A stretch of 64,000 bases of DNA from Halotia wernerae (GTDB lineage Bacteria; Cyanobacteriota; Cyanobacteriia; Cyanobacteriales; Nostocaceae), in NCBI GenBank assembly GCA_034931985.1, contig JAYGHB010000018.1, forward strand, positions 1 through 64,000, written 5' to 3'. Shown one piece after another: positions 35,956 to 45,669 of the stretch. The notes beneath the pieces were generated by a model. The model worked only from the letters and a program-made list of their open reading frames with translations. It was not told the DNA's origin and ran no database searches. The position numbers were made by a program, and so were the translations under genes. The stretch's first letter is position 1. Every line of letters begins with the position of its first letter.

Positions 35956-37203
35956 GCTAATCCTCATTCATTTTCCTAGAATGATTAGCTTGTAGTAAAG
36001 GCTACTTTACGGGAACGCTGCGAACGCGAACAGCCCTGCTTTTATACAACTTAAATGCTCATTAGCTTAGAAACATAATTCATGTTCACGAATTATTGCT
36101 TTTAGATATATAGCAATCCTATCTAATTTGTGAAAAAGAATTTTTTATAACGAACCACAGAGACGCAGAGAACGCAGAGAGAATATTGTTTCTTCTAAAG
36201 CATAACGAATGCCGTTCGTTGGAAGCTCACGTTGTTATTAGTGTACGAGTGCGATCGCGTATTCTGACTACATATAGGATATTAAAAAAAAAATTAAGTA
36301 TTAAATACTACCAAGATTTTCTAGATAATCCTTAGCAAACCAGATCAAGATTTTGAAGTTGTAACACAGCAATTAAATTCCGTAATTATACTGTAACTAT
36401 CTATCTAAAATTCTAATATCAATTAGATAATAATCCCTTTCTCTTGCGGAATAACAGTGGTAGGCGAAAAGCTACTAGCATTTTCAACTAACCTACCGAT
36501 ACTTAATAGCTGAAGTATCAGCATCAAAGTTGAAGCTGGGCAGCCGATAAGATTTTTTTTCAATGAATGGTAAAAAGTATATAGAGTAACTACTAAAAGC
36601 CCCTTGGCAATGGGAAACTATATTTATCTGTTTGCCGTCAGCTTGCTTTATAGAACTGAAAACTTAACTTTTTCTTAAAAAGGAAGCAATGGTGCTAAGT
36701 AGTATAATGTAACTTATCAACTATAAAACTTATAGTTTGATCATCCAAAGCTAGATATCTTAAAAGGGAACTCTTAACGGGCAACAGGCAACAGGGAAAT
36801 CCCCATACTTAAAAGTAGAGGATTTGTATCAGGACGTATTGAAACTTCGTTGCTTGCGCCATCTCGTTTCAAATACTTCGTTTTTTTCATCAATAAATTT
36901 AGGAGCCAGTGCGGTCTCGGGTAAAACCCAACAGGAGCATCTAGTGTGGGCTTTTGACCCATATTCGGGGCTAATTATTCTCTCTGTTAAGAGTTCCCTC
37001 TTGCCTGTTCCCGCCCCGTAGGGGCTGGTAAATTGCAATTAAAGCTTTATAAGCTATAACCCAGATTTTTTAATTTCTGTGAATCTATATTTCGAAACTC
37101 AGGATTATCCGAAAAAATCTAGGTATCTAAATATTTAGAAAAACCTGCTATAAATTACCGTCAGAACCATAAGTACTGGTTCGACCCTTGAAGGAGCTAT
37201 GAA
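35956..37203. other. 1.2-kb gene-free region with repeats
   Basis: AT-rich, with several interspersed repeats: an ACCACAGAGACGCAGAGAA run near 36155-36185, a TACGGGAACGCTGCGAACGCG palindrome-rich stretch near 36000-36030, and the 233-bp inverted-repeat element described separately. Small open frames at 36774-37038 on both strands lie inside that element and do not look like genes. No tRNA or rRNA recognised. The long spacer could hide a small RNA, but I see no specific evidence. Confidence 0.6.
36766..36998. repeat. 233-bp element bounded by 13-bp inverted repeats
   Basis: GGGAACTCTTAAC (36766-36778) and GTTAAGAGTTCCC (36986-36998) are perfect inverted ends. Next to them are GGGCAACAGGCAACAGGG inside the left end and TTGCCTGTTCCCGCC outside the right end. 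No transposase remains. It may be a MITE or the outcome of an interspersed repeat captured at both ends. Confidence 0.55.
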
Positions 37204-38112
37204 GTGGAAAACAATAAGTCGTTTCTTTGGCCACAAGGAATATTAATTGGGCTGCTAGGTTTAAGTGCAAGTTTGAGTGTTGGCTTGATGATGCTTATCA
37301 AGCCAAATGCCTCTGAAGCCCAAAGTGGACAAAATACAAATGTAAATAACGCGGTTGCGAGAGTAGGAACTCAGAAGCGGATTGAGGGATTAAAGGCAGC
37401 AATGCTCACAAGTTGGCAGCAAGAGGCTAAAATAAAAGGTCTTTCTTATGCTGTAGCACCACGCTTTCAAGGGGCAACTATTAATTCAGCAAAACTCAGT
37501 CAAGGTCAGAAAGTAATTGCTCTGACCTTTGATGATGGGCCTTGGCCTGAGAGTACAGCGCAAGTATTAAATATTCTTAAAGAAAATAATATTAAAGGTA
37601 CATTTTTTGTCGTAGGGCAGAATGTCAAGAATTATCCAGACCTAGTAAAGCGGGTGATAACTGAAGGCCACGCTATTGGCAACCATACTTGGCATCACTG
37701 GTATCATTATATGAATCAACAAGCAGCTGCCTATGAAGTTGACAATACAACAGACATTATTTACAAAACTACAGGTGTTAAAACTAATTTATTTCGACCA
37801 CCTGGAGGAATCATGCATAATGGCGTAGCCGCCTACGCTAGAAATAGTAAGTATGCGATCATCATGTGGTCTTCTGATTCATTAGACTATTCGCGTCTTA
37901 ATGTACCCAAGTTAATCAATAACGTGTTTAGGCTTGCAAAACCTGGTGGAATTGTGTTGATGCACGATGGTGGTGGCAATCGTACTAAAACTGTCCAAGC
38001 TTTACCAGAAATTATTAGTAGCTTTCGGAAGCAGGGCTATAGTTTTGTCACTGTTCCAGAACTTTTAGAAATGCAAGATAAAGACCACAAGTTGATTGCA
38101 AACAAAAAGTGA
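37204..38112 (+). CDS. Polysaccharide deacetylase (NodB-like), exported
   Basis: A 302-residue protein with an N-terminal membrane/signal helix (WPQGILIGLLGLSASLSVGL) and a carbohydrate esterase 4 domain: ALTFDDGPWPEST (catalytic Asp and metal Asp), GHAIGNHTWHHW (metal His pair), RPPGG and IVLMHDGGG. It removes N-acetyl groups from peptidoglycan or another envelope polysaccharide. Start: GTG at 37204, placed 7 nt after an AAGGAG ribosome site; an ATG at 37199 in another frame ends after 15 codons. Confidence 0.9.
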   Translation: MENNKSFLWPQGILIGLLGLSASLSVGLMMLIKPNASEAQSGQNTNVNNAVARVGTQKRIEGLKAAMLTSWQQEAKIKGLSYAVAPRFQGATINSAKLSQGQKVIALTFDDGPWPESTAQVLNILKENNIKGTFFVVGQNVKNYPDLVKRVITEGHAIGNHTWHHWYHYMNQQAAAYEVDNTTDIIYKTTGVKTNLFRPPGGIMHNGVAAYARNSKYAIIMWSSDSLDYSRLNVPKLINNVFRLAKPGGIVLMHDGGGNRTKTVQALPEIISSFRKQGYSFVTVPELLEMQDKDHKLIANKK

Positions 38113-38273
38113 TTTTTATTGCAATACGGTTCAGACTATTAACGCTAGGAAAGCGATTGGAACATAAAGCTTGTTGCAATGTTTGCTGATTTTGATCAGT
38201 TTGGTTAGTGAACTGAGATCATAAGCGTAAATGCGATCGCTCCTTAAGTGATCCATATCTAAACAGCGAGCTG

Positions 38274-38450
38274 TTATTGCCAGAATATGCAGCAATTTCC
38301 TTGCAATAGAGAATTACCTAACACCGTAGCGTTATTGGTGGTATCGTAAATCTTGAGTTCTACGTAACAAGCTTGTTGGAGTGCCAGCCAAACCGTAACT
38401 GATTCAGGTTCTGTATATTGTAAGATTGGCCCCGCCAAAATTAGCGGCAT
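38274..38450 (-). pseudogene. N-terminal fragment of a PhoD-like phosphatase family protein
   Basis: From the Met at 38450 the frame reads MPLILAGPILQYTEPESVTV and WLALQQACYVELKIYDTTNN, which resembles the N-terminus of large cyanobacterial PhoD-like metallophosphatase proteins (usually several hundred residues). It ends after about 58 residues in an unrelated-looking C-I-F-W-Q. I cannot find the catalytic part in the 160 bases downstream. The gene is probably a truncated remnant. Confidence 0.5.
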
Positions 38451-38607
38451 TTCGTGTAAATACTCGTCTTTAGATTGATAGCTCATTCCCAACTGCACAT
38501 TAGATAAAGTTACGATCAAAAATCCATATACCTGATTTTTTGCACACAAGGTTTATGGATATCTAGATCAAGTATTCAATTATTGCATTCAATTTCAGGC
38601 GAAGACT

Positions 38608-39675
38608 TCAAAGTACCCCAATTTCACCTAATTCTTCAAACATCTGCTCCAGCATTTCTTCCATCATTTCCCTGTTCAAGGAACGCAGAATTTCCGGCCC
38701 ACGGATAAACTCTTTGATTGTCATTTTTTGTTCTCGAAAATCCTTGACAAAATCGCGGATAGAAGCAATGACTTGAATCTGAGCTTCAACTTGTTCTACC
38801 ACCTGATTCATCGGGTCTATACCTGCTTTAGTAGCTTTTCGACAATCAGAAATCATTTCCCCTTCCGGTGTATTCTTTACTAGGCGTAGTTCTCGTTTCA
38901 AGTTTTCATATTGTGTTTTGAGAAATTCATTTTCTTGTTCTAGACGATTACAATTTCGGGTTAAATCGTCCTCACTATTACTATCAATAGACGTACCAAG
39001 CTGATGTTGCTGCTCAATTTCTAACAAACGGGCAAAATCTCCTTCTTGGTAGGCTTTATTGATCTCTTTCATAATTTCTGTATGGCGCATTTGCGTTTCG
39101 CCATCTTTAACTTTATCGGGATGAAAAATTTCAGCTAACCTTAAAAATGTCTGGCGAACTTTTCTAGAAGAATTATTTTTATTTGCACTAGGATATTCTA
39201 ATTCTTGTTGTGCTTCTTGATATTGATGGCGCTCCTCCCTAGGCTCTTGTGAGAAAGTCTGCTCTTGTTCATTAGTTTCAAATAATTCGTCTAATTCTGT
39301 ATCTTCATCTTCTTGTTCAAATTTTGAACTGATGATTCCTGCTGACTGGAGGCTACGATAAACTTGTTCAATATCTTTTTTGGCTTGTTTGCCAAACTTC
39401 CTCGTGGTAAATATTTCATCGAACAAAGTATGAATTTCTCGGTCGATATCTGCCAACTTTTGAAAACGAGGACTACAGCGACTAAATATTTCTGTAGCTA
39501 ATGAACGCATTTGCTCAACAAAGTTATTTAACTCAGTCCGTTTTCTCTTAATTTGCTTTAATAACCACTGATGTTCTTTATCTAAAGCCTCTAGACGAAC
39601 ATGAAAAGAAGAGAGAGCTAGCGATTTTGTTGGGTGGGGTTGGGATGAGGATGATGTTGGTCGATGCATAATCAA
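38608..39675 (-). CDS. J-domain protein with coiled coils
   Basis: A 355-residue protein. A coiled-coil N-terminal half (25-160) precedes a J-domain-like segment RQTFLRLAEIFHPDKVKDGE with HPD at residues 185-187 and the following EIMKEINKAYQEGDFARLLE helix, then further coiled coil. The HPD tripeptide is the DnaK-activating motif. It lacks G/F and Zn-finger regions, so it is a type III J-protein. The partner or client is unknown; similar proteins occur across cyanobacteria. Confidence 0.83.
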   Translation of the reverse strand: MIMHRPTSSSSQPHPTKSLALSSFHVRLEALDKEHQWLLKQIKRKRTELNNFVEQMRSLATEIFSRCSPRFQKLADIDREIHTLFDEIFTTRKFGKQAKKDIEQVYRSLQSAGIISSKFEQEDEDTELDELFETNEQEQTFSQEPREERHQYQEAQQELEYPSANKNNSSRKVRQTFLRLAEIFHPDKVKDGETQMRHTEIMKEINKAYQEGDFARLLEIEQQHQLGTSIDSNSEDDLTRNCNRLEQENEFLKTQYENLKRELRLVKNTPEGEMISDCRKATKAGIDPMNQVVEQVEAQIQVIASIRDFVKDFREQKMTIKEFIRGPEILRSLNREMMEEMLEQMFEELGEIGVL

Positions 39676-39940
39676 GGTAAGTTTAATTAAACTACAGAGC
39701 AGAATTTGCTTTTAGCTTTCAGTTGGATGTCTACACAAGGCATCTGAATACTGATAGATTTAAGCAATTGGTATTGTCTGATTAAATGATATTTCCACCT
39801 TACTATTTTATGGCATCAGGTTTTTGTATACATTGCTTAGACGTAGATTGAAATAAGCAATCAACCCACTCAGTACAAAAGTCAATGTAAGTACTGACCA
39901 AATTAGCGCACAAGCTTGTAAAAATTCACGAACTTTAAAA

Positions 39941-40159
39941 ATGACGACAACCACTAAAATTCAAATCCTGGACAATGGCCCGTTACTTGTGACTGGTTCT
40001 GTAGAACTTTCTGACGCTGAAGGTAACGTGTTTGAGATTCAGCGATCGCCTGTGGCTTTGTGTCGCTGCGGTGCATCTGGCAACAAACCATTTTGTGATG
40101 GTGTTCATACAAAAACTGGGTTTCACGCCATAGAACGAGCTAATTCAGCCGCTGATTAA
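39941..40159 (+). CDS. CDGSH-type iron-sulfur protein
   Basis: A 72-residue protein with the CDGSH motif in CRCGASGNKPFCDGVH: three Cys and one His ligate a 2Fe-2S cluster, with Val where Ser/Ala/Thr is usual before the His. Such proteins act in redox or Fe-S transfer. It has one motif only, unlike tandem bacterial types. It stands just before an internally deleted oxidoreductase remnant. Confidence 0.9.
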   Translation: MTTTTKIQILDNGPLLVTGSVELSDAEGNVFEIQRSPVALCRCGASGNKPFCDGVHTKTGFHAIERANSAAD

Positions 40160-40163
40160 CGTT

Positions 40164-40356
40164 ATGAAAGCAATTGTTTTAGAATCTCCTGGCGATCCAA
40201 CAGTTCTTCATCTCCAAGAAATTGCCAAACCATCTCCTCGATCGGGATGGGTGCTAATCGAGGTCAAAGCCTTTGGTCTAAGTTGAAGCCCACCAATATA
40301 TGGAGTCTAATCAAACAACAGGAAAATTAGTGGTATTAACTTACTCTGGTTTTTGA
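40164..40356 (+). pseudogene. Internally deleted NADPH:quinone oxidoreductase-like gene
   Basis: The ATG at 40164 starts MKAIVLESPGDPTVLHLQEI, ending at a TGA (40284-40286) after ...VLIEVKAFGLS, the N-terminus of the zinc-free medium-chain dehydrogenase (quinone reductase) family. In the +1 frame just after, EAHQYMESNQTTGKLVVLT matches the family's C-terminal end. About 250 residues between the two are missing. The 3' end runs 16 bp into the convergent mrdA stop region. Family recognised by motif only. Confidence 0.7.
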
Positions 40357-42149
40357 TATTTGCCTGGGTACTTGCGCTGGAAATAGTCTTCCATAATTTT
40401 TAAGATCATTGGGGCAGCAATGCTACCACCACCACCGCCAGAATGCTCAGCAAATGCCACGATTACCATTTCAGGCTGATTGACAGGGGCATAAGCACCA
40501 AACCAAGCATGATTTTGTTTAACCCCCCGCTTCCATGCTTCAGCTGTGCCACTTTTGCCGGCTACTGGGGGAATTGTCGGCTGTTTCAAAGCTTTCCCTG
40601 TACCTTCAGATACAACTTTTTGCAGTCCCTCGCGGAGAATTTTGATGGTTATCGGTTTCATATTTAAAGATTCTCGCCAGCTCTTGGCTGCTTCATTTTC
40701 TTTGAGCAAATGCGGCTGAACCCGGTAGCCCCCATTAGCTGGCACAGCAAACATGACAGCGACTTGTAAAGGTGTAGTTTGTAAAGCGCCTTGACCAATT
40801 GACATATTGATACTGTCGCCTACAGTCCAAGGCATCTTCCAAACTTTCTGCTTCCATGTTTCATCTGGTACTAAACCTTTTGTTTCTTCTGAGGCGAACT
40901 CAAAACCGGTTTTCTTGCCAAATCCATATTTACGAGTCCATTCAATCAAAGTTGGGCCACCGACTCCCCTACCAATTTGATAAAAGAAAGTATCACTACT
41001 CCACTGTAATGCTCCGACAAAACCCAAGGGGCCAAATCCTTTGTGGTTCCACTCACCAAATCGAGTCCCACCGATATTTAAGGAACCGTAAGTTTGTAGG
41101 ACTGTGCTTGGAGAAAATTTACCCGATTCTAGCCCTGCTGTTGTGGTGACAATTTTAAAGGTACTGGCGGGTGGAAAGGCACTGAGGGCGCGATTAACCA
41201 AGGGATGGTCTTCACCTTGTAGAGTTTCCCAATCTTTTTGGGAAAGTTTTTGCTTAGAGAAGATATTGGGATCAAAGGTGGGGTGAGACACCATTGCTAA
41301 GACTGCACCATTTTTAGGATCAATTGCCACGATCGCCCCGTCGCGATCGCCTAAAGCTTTTTCTGCTGCTTTTTGCATATCTAAATCTAAAGTTAGATGC
41401 AAATCTTTACCAGCCTTTGCTTGTTTCTCTCCTAAAATCCGCAGTGGTCGTCCAGCTCCATCTACTTCTACTTGCTGACCACCCCATTCACCCCGCAGTG
41501 TTTTTTCATAAGCTTTTTCGGCTCCCATCTGACCAATCACATCTCCTAAACGGTAGCCTTCTTCTTGCCTGGCTTTTAACTGTTCAGCGGTTAATTCACG
41601 CGTATAACCTAGCACATGTGCCAGTTGTTTACCGTGGGGATAGTAGCGGACAGCTTCCGTATGTATTTCCACATCTTTGAGTTCATCTTCATACTCCTTC
41701 ACTGCTGTGATTTGGGCTTCGTTGAGGTCACGAGCAATCCGAATCAGTGAAGAAGAATTGGCTCCTGCTTCTTGGAGTTTCTTTTCGATCTCTTCTTGGG
41801 GAATTTCTAGGATTTTCTCTAAACGCCGACCCACAACTGGCCAAGAGGGCTTGGTGTGTGCCATTGGCCATAAGTATACAGAACGTGGATAGCGCGTACT
41901 GGCTAAAAGTTTGCCGTTCCGGTCAAAAATATTACCCCGTTCTGGTTGTTTAGGAATTACTCGGACTCGGTTCGCTTCTGCTCGCTTGCGGAGGGCTGCT
42001 CCTTCGACAATTTGTAGATAAGCTAAACGAACGCCAATAGCAGTCGTCATTAATAGGGTAAATATAATTAAAAATACAGGCTGAAAACTCCGGCCAACTG
42101 TGCGGGTATCTTTTTTACCACTGAGTAAAGATAGTTGCATTAAGGACAT
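40341..42149 (-). CDS. mrdA: Penicillin-binding protein 2 (peptidoglycan transpeptidase)
   Basis: A 602-residue class B PBP. One N-terminal membrane helix (about 22-45), a dimerisation domain (RGNIFDRNGKLLAST), and a transpeptidase domain with S-T-F-K at 329-332, the second motif in SSDTFFYQIG, and AGKSGTAEAW near residue 535. It cross-links wall during elongation with RodA and MreB/RodZ. Length and motifs are normal. Confidence 0.94.
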   Translation of the reverse strand: MSLMQLSLLSGKKDTRTVGRSFQPVFLIIFTLLMTTAIGVRLAYLQIVEGAALRKRAEANRVRVIPKQPERGNIFDRNGKLLASTRYPRSVYLWPMAHTKPSWPVVGRRLEKILEIPQEEIEKKLQEAGANSSSLIRIARDLNEAQITAVKEYEDELKDVEIHTEAVRYYPHGKQLAHVLGYTRELTAEQLKARQEEGYRLGDVIGQMGAEKAYEKTLRGEWGGQQVEVDGAGRPLRILGEKQAKAGKDLHLTLDLDMQKAAEKALGDRDGAIVAIDPKNGAVLAMVSHPTFDPNIFSKQKLSQKDWETLQGEDHPLVNRALSAFPPASTFKIVTTTAGLESGKFSPSTVLQTYGSLNIGGTRFGEWNHKGFGPLGFVGALQWSSDTFFYQIGRGVGGPTLIEWTRKYGFGKKTGFEFASEETKGLVPDETWKQKVWKMPWTVGDSINMSIGQGALQTTPLQVAVMFAVPANGGYRVQPHLLKENEAAKSWRESLNMKPITIKILREGLQKVVSEGTGKALKQPTIPPVAGKSGTAEAWKRGVKQNHAWFGAYAPVNQPEMVIVAFAEHSGGGGGSIAAPMILKIMEDYFQRKYPGKYQKPE

Positions 42150-42771
42150 AAGACAAAGGAGATTTTTATATCAGTATGAAATGTATATAATTGCACTTAA
42201 ATCTGATCGGGCATTTAGTACAAAAGCTTTCGGGATAAGAATGAAGGATGAACTTTTAGCCTTTATACTTCATATTTGATTTAGTTTCCAGTACTGGATG
42301 GGGAATTATTCAGCCTGGTTTCTGACCAAACAAGGCAAAAGTAAAAAGTAAAAAGGCACTCATAAAGAAAAAGAGCAGTAGTCCCAAGCCCCTAAATTTA
42401 TTTATGGAATGAAATGAAAACATTTGTTTCGAGACGCGCAGTGAACCAGCGCTGTAGGCGGGTTTCCCGCCGTAGGCGACTGGCTCCTCAATTTATTTAT
42501 GGGGATTATCTTTTTACTTTTTACTTTTTACTTTTTACTTTTTACTTTTTAATTATTTGATTGGGTTTGTTCATACCATTGGTTTTAAGTACTGTTTTAT
42601 ACAAAATTTTGGGCAATTTATTTAATGTTGAGCTTGTAACAATCGAGAAAGTATATTCCCGAACAACTGTTTTTGGCGGATACAATCAACCAAAGTGTTA
42701 AATGTAGCTAGCTTAATAAACTACATTAACTCAACGAAATCACGTAAAATTACGGCATTACACTGAAGATT
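42150..42771. other. Intergenic region with simple-sequence repeats
   Basis: Between the divergent mrdA and potA genes: a 7-bp tandem TTTTTAC run (about 42511-42551), an AAAGTAAAAAGTAAAAAGG run about 165 bp upstream in inverted sense, duplicated ATTTATTTATGG words, and a GTAGGCGGGTTTCCCGCCGTA palindrome near 42456. No gene recognised. The two homopolymer-like runs can pair, so this may be a composite mobile repeat. Confidence 0.6.
42701..42727 (+). promoter_or_regulatory. Inverted repeat upstream of potA
   Basis: AATGTAG (42701-42707) and CTACATT (42721-42727), spaced 13 nt, lie 45 bp before the potA ATG. The spacing suits a dimeric regulator but no known cyanobacterial box fits. Tentative. 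Confidence 0.3.
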
Positions 42772-43899
42772 ATGGCTCAAACTTTCATGCAGAATCAGAG
42801 GGGGATAACGACTTTTCAGGCACTTGATGTTGAACTGCGTAACGTGTTCAAGTTTTTCAACGAAGAACCCGCAGTACATGGAGTAGATTTGGATGTTAGA
42901 CAGGGGGAGTTCTTTAGTATTTTAGGCCCTTCTGGTTGTGGTAAGACAACAACCTTACGCTTAATTGCTGGATTTGAAAGGGTCGATGCTGGCAAGGTAT
43001 TAATTCAGGGTCAGCCTATGAATCATGTCCCTCCTTATCGCCGACCTGTCAATACTGTGTTTCAGAGTTATGCTTTGTTTAACCACCTAAATGTGTGGGA
43101 TAACATTGCTTTTGGGCTGCGGTTGCAAAAATTACGCAAATCAGAAATTGAGAGCAGAGTTAAAGACGCTTTAAAGCTGGTAAAAATGGAAAGTCTGCGA
43201 TCGCGCTTTCCTAGTCAGCTTTCTGGTGGTCAACAGCAGCGAGTTGCTTTAGCGAGGGCTTTAGTCAACCGTCCGGCTGTGGTGCTGCTAGATGAACCTT
43301 TGGGGGCGTTAGATTTAAAGCTGCGTAAGGAGATGCAGTTTGAGTTATCAAATTTACATAGAGATTTGGGATTAACCTTTGTGTTGGTGACACATGACCA
43401 AGAGGAGGCGCTGTGCTTGAGCGATCGCATTGCGGTGATGAATCAAGGCAAAATTGAGCAAATCGGCACTCCCAGCCAAATTTACGAACGTCCCCAGACA
43501 TCATTTGTAGCTGATTTTATTGGTGATACCAATTTGTTCAGTGGTGAAATTGCTGTGGTGGAATCTGGTTGTGTGCAAATTGTGACTAAAACCGGACTCA
43601 CAATTATTGTGACTCGCGCTGAAGATACACCAACTGAATTATCACAAGCAGTCATGGTAAGTGTGCGCCCAGAAAAAATTCAATTATCACTTTATCCGCC
43701 CACTTTATCAACTAATTGCTTTGAAGGACGACTAGTTAATGTGATGTATTTGGGAACCCATGTTAATTATGTTGTAGAATTAACAAATGGTGTCAGTATC
43801 AACGTTTTACAGCCTAATACCTTTGGCAACTTACCAGACCGCGATACGCCTATTTACGCTTGGTGGGCAGAAAGTGATTGTTTAGCTATTAATCAATAG
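42772..43899 (+). CDS. potA: Spermidine/putrescine-type ABC transporter ATP-binding protein
   Basis: A 375-residue ABC ATPase of the PotA/CysA/MalK group. FKFFNEEPAVHGVDLDVRQG, Walker A GPSGCGKTTT, VFQSYALFNHLNVWDNIAFG, LSGGQQQR and Walker B VVLLDEPLGALD are present, followed by a C-terminal TOBE domain (VSVRPEKIQLS). The Q-S-Y-A-L-F-x-H form favours PotA over iron or sulfate ATPases. No permease or binding-protein gene is next to it here. Confidence 0.85.
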   Translation: MAQTFMQNQRGITTFQALDVELRNVFKFFNEEPAVHGVDLDVRQGEFFSILGPSGCGKTTTLRLIAGFERVDAGKVLIQGQPMNHVPPYRRPVNTVFQSYALFNHLNVWDNIAFGLRLQKLRKSEIESRVKDALKLVKMESLRSRFPSQLSGGQQQRVALARALVNRPAVVLLDEPLGALDLKLRKEMQFELSNLHRDLGLTFVLVTHDQEEALCLSDRIAVMNQGKIEQIGTPSQIYERPQTSFVADFIGDTNLFSGEIAVVESGCVQIVTKTGLTIIVTRAEDTPTELSQAVMVSVRPEKIQLSLYPPTLSTNCFEGRLVNVMYLGTHVNYVVELTNGVSINVLQPNTFGNLPDRDTPIYAWWAESDCLAINQ

Positions 43900-44018
43900 T
43901 TCTAGCAGTCTATGCTAACAAGACTTAAACATTGTTGAGGAATAAACAAGCCTCAAACTCTTACCCTGTAAATAAAATCACGTATATATTAATCACTAAG
44001 GTGAGCGACGGCAAGCAG

Positions 44019-44717
44019 TCATTCCGATCGCATTGCTGAGGACAACTGTTGCACAAAGGCTTGATGTTCGATAGAGCTCACCCCTGCTTGCAATACGGTT
44101 AATACTTGTTGCATATCACCCAATAGCAAGGCAGATTGATCTAACCACAATCCTGGAAAGACTTGACTTTGAATCATACCTGCTTCATCGGGGTGCAGAT
44201 TTACATATTCTCCGGCTTCTAAGTGGAACCAATCGATACGCTGCTCGAATACTTGCCATACAAGGTATTCTTTGATTCCATTGCGCCGATAAGCACGCTT
44301 TTTGTCACCTAGATCAACTGTGGCACTACTAGCGGCAATTTCTGCAACAAGCTCTGGTGCGCCCTCCACGTAACCATCCTGGCTAAGGTGCGATCGCCCA
44401 CCCGATTGAGCATCAATCAATAACACCGCATCGGGTTGGGGTTCATTATCCAAGTCAAGGCGAACGGTGGGATTATCACCAAGACGCACACCTGGGGTCA
44501 TGGCCTGATAAACTCCTAGCCAAGTCATAACTCTAGCATGAGGTTCTGCATGGGCTTCAAAACGCAGGGGTGAAGCCATATAGACAATTCCTTCAATTAA
44601 TTCGGCTTTTTTCAGCTTGGGCATGGCATTGTAACGCCGTTCAAATTCAAAGCGCGTCAAGCGATCGCCGTTTTCTAATGGAGGAACTGTCAAACGTGGA
44701 ACCGAGGAACGAGGCAT
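44019..44717 (-). CDS. Uma2 family (DUF820) putative endonuclease
   Basis: A 232-residue member of the Uma2 family, very numerous in cyanobacteria. ELIEGIVYMASPLRFEAHAE at the N-terminus, EPQPDAVLLID and APELVAEIAASSATVDLGDK follow the P-D ... E-x-x pattern of PD-(D/E)XK folds; the last catalytic position lacks a Lys. Function is not established for the family. Confidence 0.88.
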   Translation of the reverse strand: MPRSSVPRLTVPPLENGDRLTRFEFERRYNAMPKLKKAELIEGIVYMASPLRFEAHAEPHARVMTWLGVYQAMTPGVRLGDNPTVRLDLDNEPQPDAVLLIDAQSGGRSHLSQDGYVEGAPELVAEIAASSATVDLGDKKRAYRRNGIKEYLVWQVFEQRIDWFHLEAGEYVNLHPDEAGMIQSQVFPGLWLDQSALLLGDMQQVLTVLQAGVSSIEHQAFVQQLSSAMRSE

Positions 44718-44910
44718 GATTACAGTAGCAACAATTTACTTTTATCCTACAACAACTGCAATTTTCTCGTTTATACCGACAACGGTAGCTGAATCACAAA
44801 CTCAGTCCCTTCGATAAGTTGAGAATTAACTGCGATCGCACTTGAAAATTCACTGATTGCTATTAAAATTAGCTATAATTGTTGTGTTTGTCATACAAGT
44901 AGTACAAGTA

Positions 44911-45168
44911 ATGCTATCTGTAAGATTAGATCCTGAAACCGAGCAACAATTAGCTGATATCTTAAGTCACGAACAAAATATAAACCGCAGTGAACTCATT
45001 AAACGCCTGATCAAGGAACGATGGTTAACCCTCAAGTTAGATAGGACGTTTGTTGAAAGACGAGGGGGACATCCTCAGCATCTCTTACAGGATGCACCCC
45101 CTGATTTGTCGGAACGAGGGACACGAAAACAAGCGATCGCTGATTATCTCAAGCATCGGCACTCATGA
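44911..45168 (+). CDS. VapB-type ribbon-helix-helix antitoxin
   Basis: The ATG at 44911 gives an 85-residue protein starting MLSVRLDPETEQQLADILSH, a ribbon-helix-helix (CopG/MetJ-type) DNA-binding strand and helices, then INRSELIKRLIKERW. The frame extends upstream to 44857 but that part reads through a probable promoter (a TATAAT at 44872-44877) and an ACAAGTAGTACAAGTA direct repeat that may be the operator. The stop overlaps the toxin ATG by 4 nt. Confidence 0.85.
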   Translation: MLSVRLDPETEQQLADILSHEQNINRSELIKRLIKERWLTLKLDRTFVERRGGHPQHLLQDAPPDLSERGTRKQAIADYLKHRHS

Positions 45169-45590
45169 CTTATCATCCCCTTACCTTAATCGACAGTGGG
45201 ATTTTAACGGCTTATTACAGTGCTGCTGACAACTATCACCTAGAAGTTTGTCGCTTTTTAGAAGGTTGTACTACTCGGTTAATTACCACTCATAGCTGTG
45301 TTACGGAGGTTATGTGGTTACTCAGTTCTAATTGGCGGACTCAAAATGAATTTTTGTTGGATCTGGCGAAGGAACTCTACGAATGTGTACCCCTATTACC
45401 ACAAGATTTCACTCATATCGCTGAACTGAATGCTCAATATGCAGACTTGCCAGGAGATTTTGCGGATTTAAGTCTAATTGCCATTTCAGAACGGTTAGAC
45501 ATTAGTGCGATCGCCACTCTAGATAGTGATTTCGATATCTACCGACGTTATCGCAAACAAGCGTTTGAGCGTATATTTATTCCGCATTAA
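45165..45590 (+). CDS. VapC-type PIN-domain toxin
   Basis: A 141-residue PIN RNase. The acidic residues line up: Asp10 in TLIDSGILTAYY, Glu in CVTEVMWLL, Asp in DFADLSLIAI and Asp in ATLDSDFDIY. With the overlapping RHH antitoxin this is a complete VapBC-type module. Targets of such toxins are usually tRNA or rRNA; not inferable here. Confidence 0.87.
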   Translation: MTYHPLTLIDSGILTAYYSAADNYHLEVCRFLEGCTTRLITTHSCVTEVMWLLSSNWRTQNEFLLDLAKELYECVPLLPQDFTHIAELNAQYADLPGDFADLSLIAISERLDISAIATLDSDFDIYRRYRKQAFERIFIPH

Positions 45591-45669
45591 AAAGCACTTC
45601 GCTAGCGCCAATTTTTGGGATAACTCCTTGCTTGGGTAGCAAATCTAATGCCACCGACTACTTCCAGGG

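Noticed and set aside
36774..37038. Three 60-70 residue frames on both strands
   Set aside because: They overlap each other inside the 233-bp inverted-repeat element and show no family motif.
35956..37203. tRNA or structural RNA gene in the longest gap
   Set aside because: No cloverleaf, GTTC-type T-loop with paired arms, or known RNA motif recognised.
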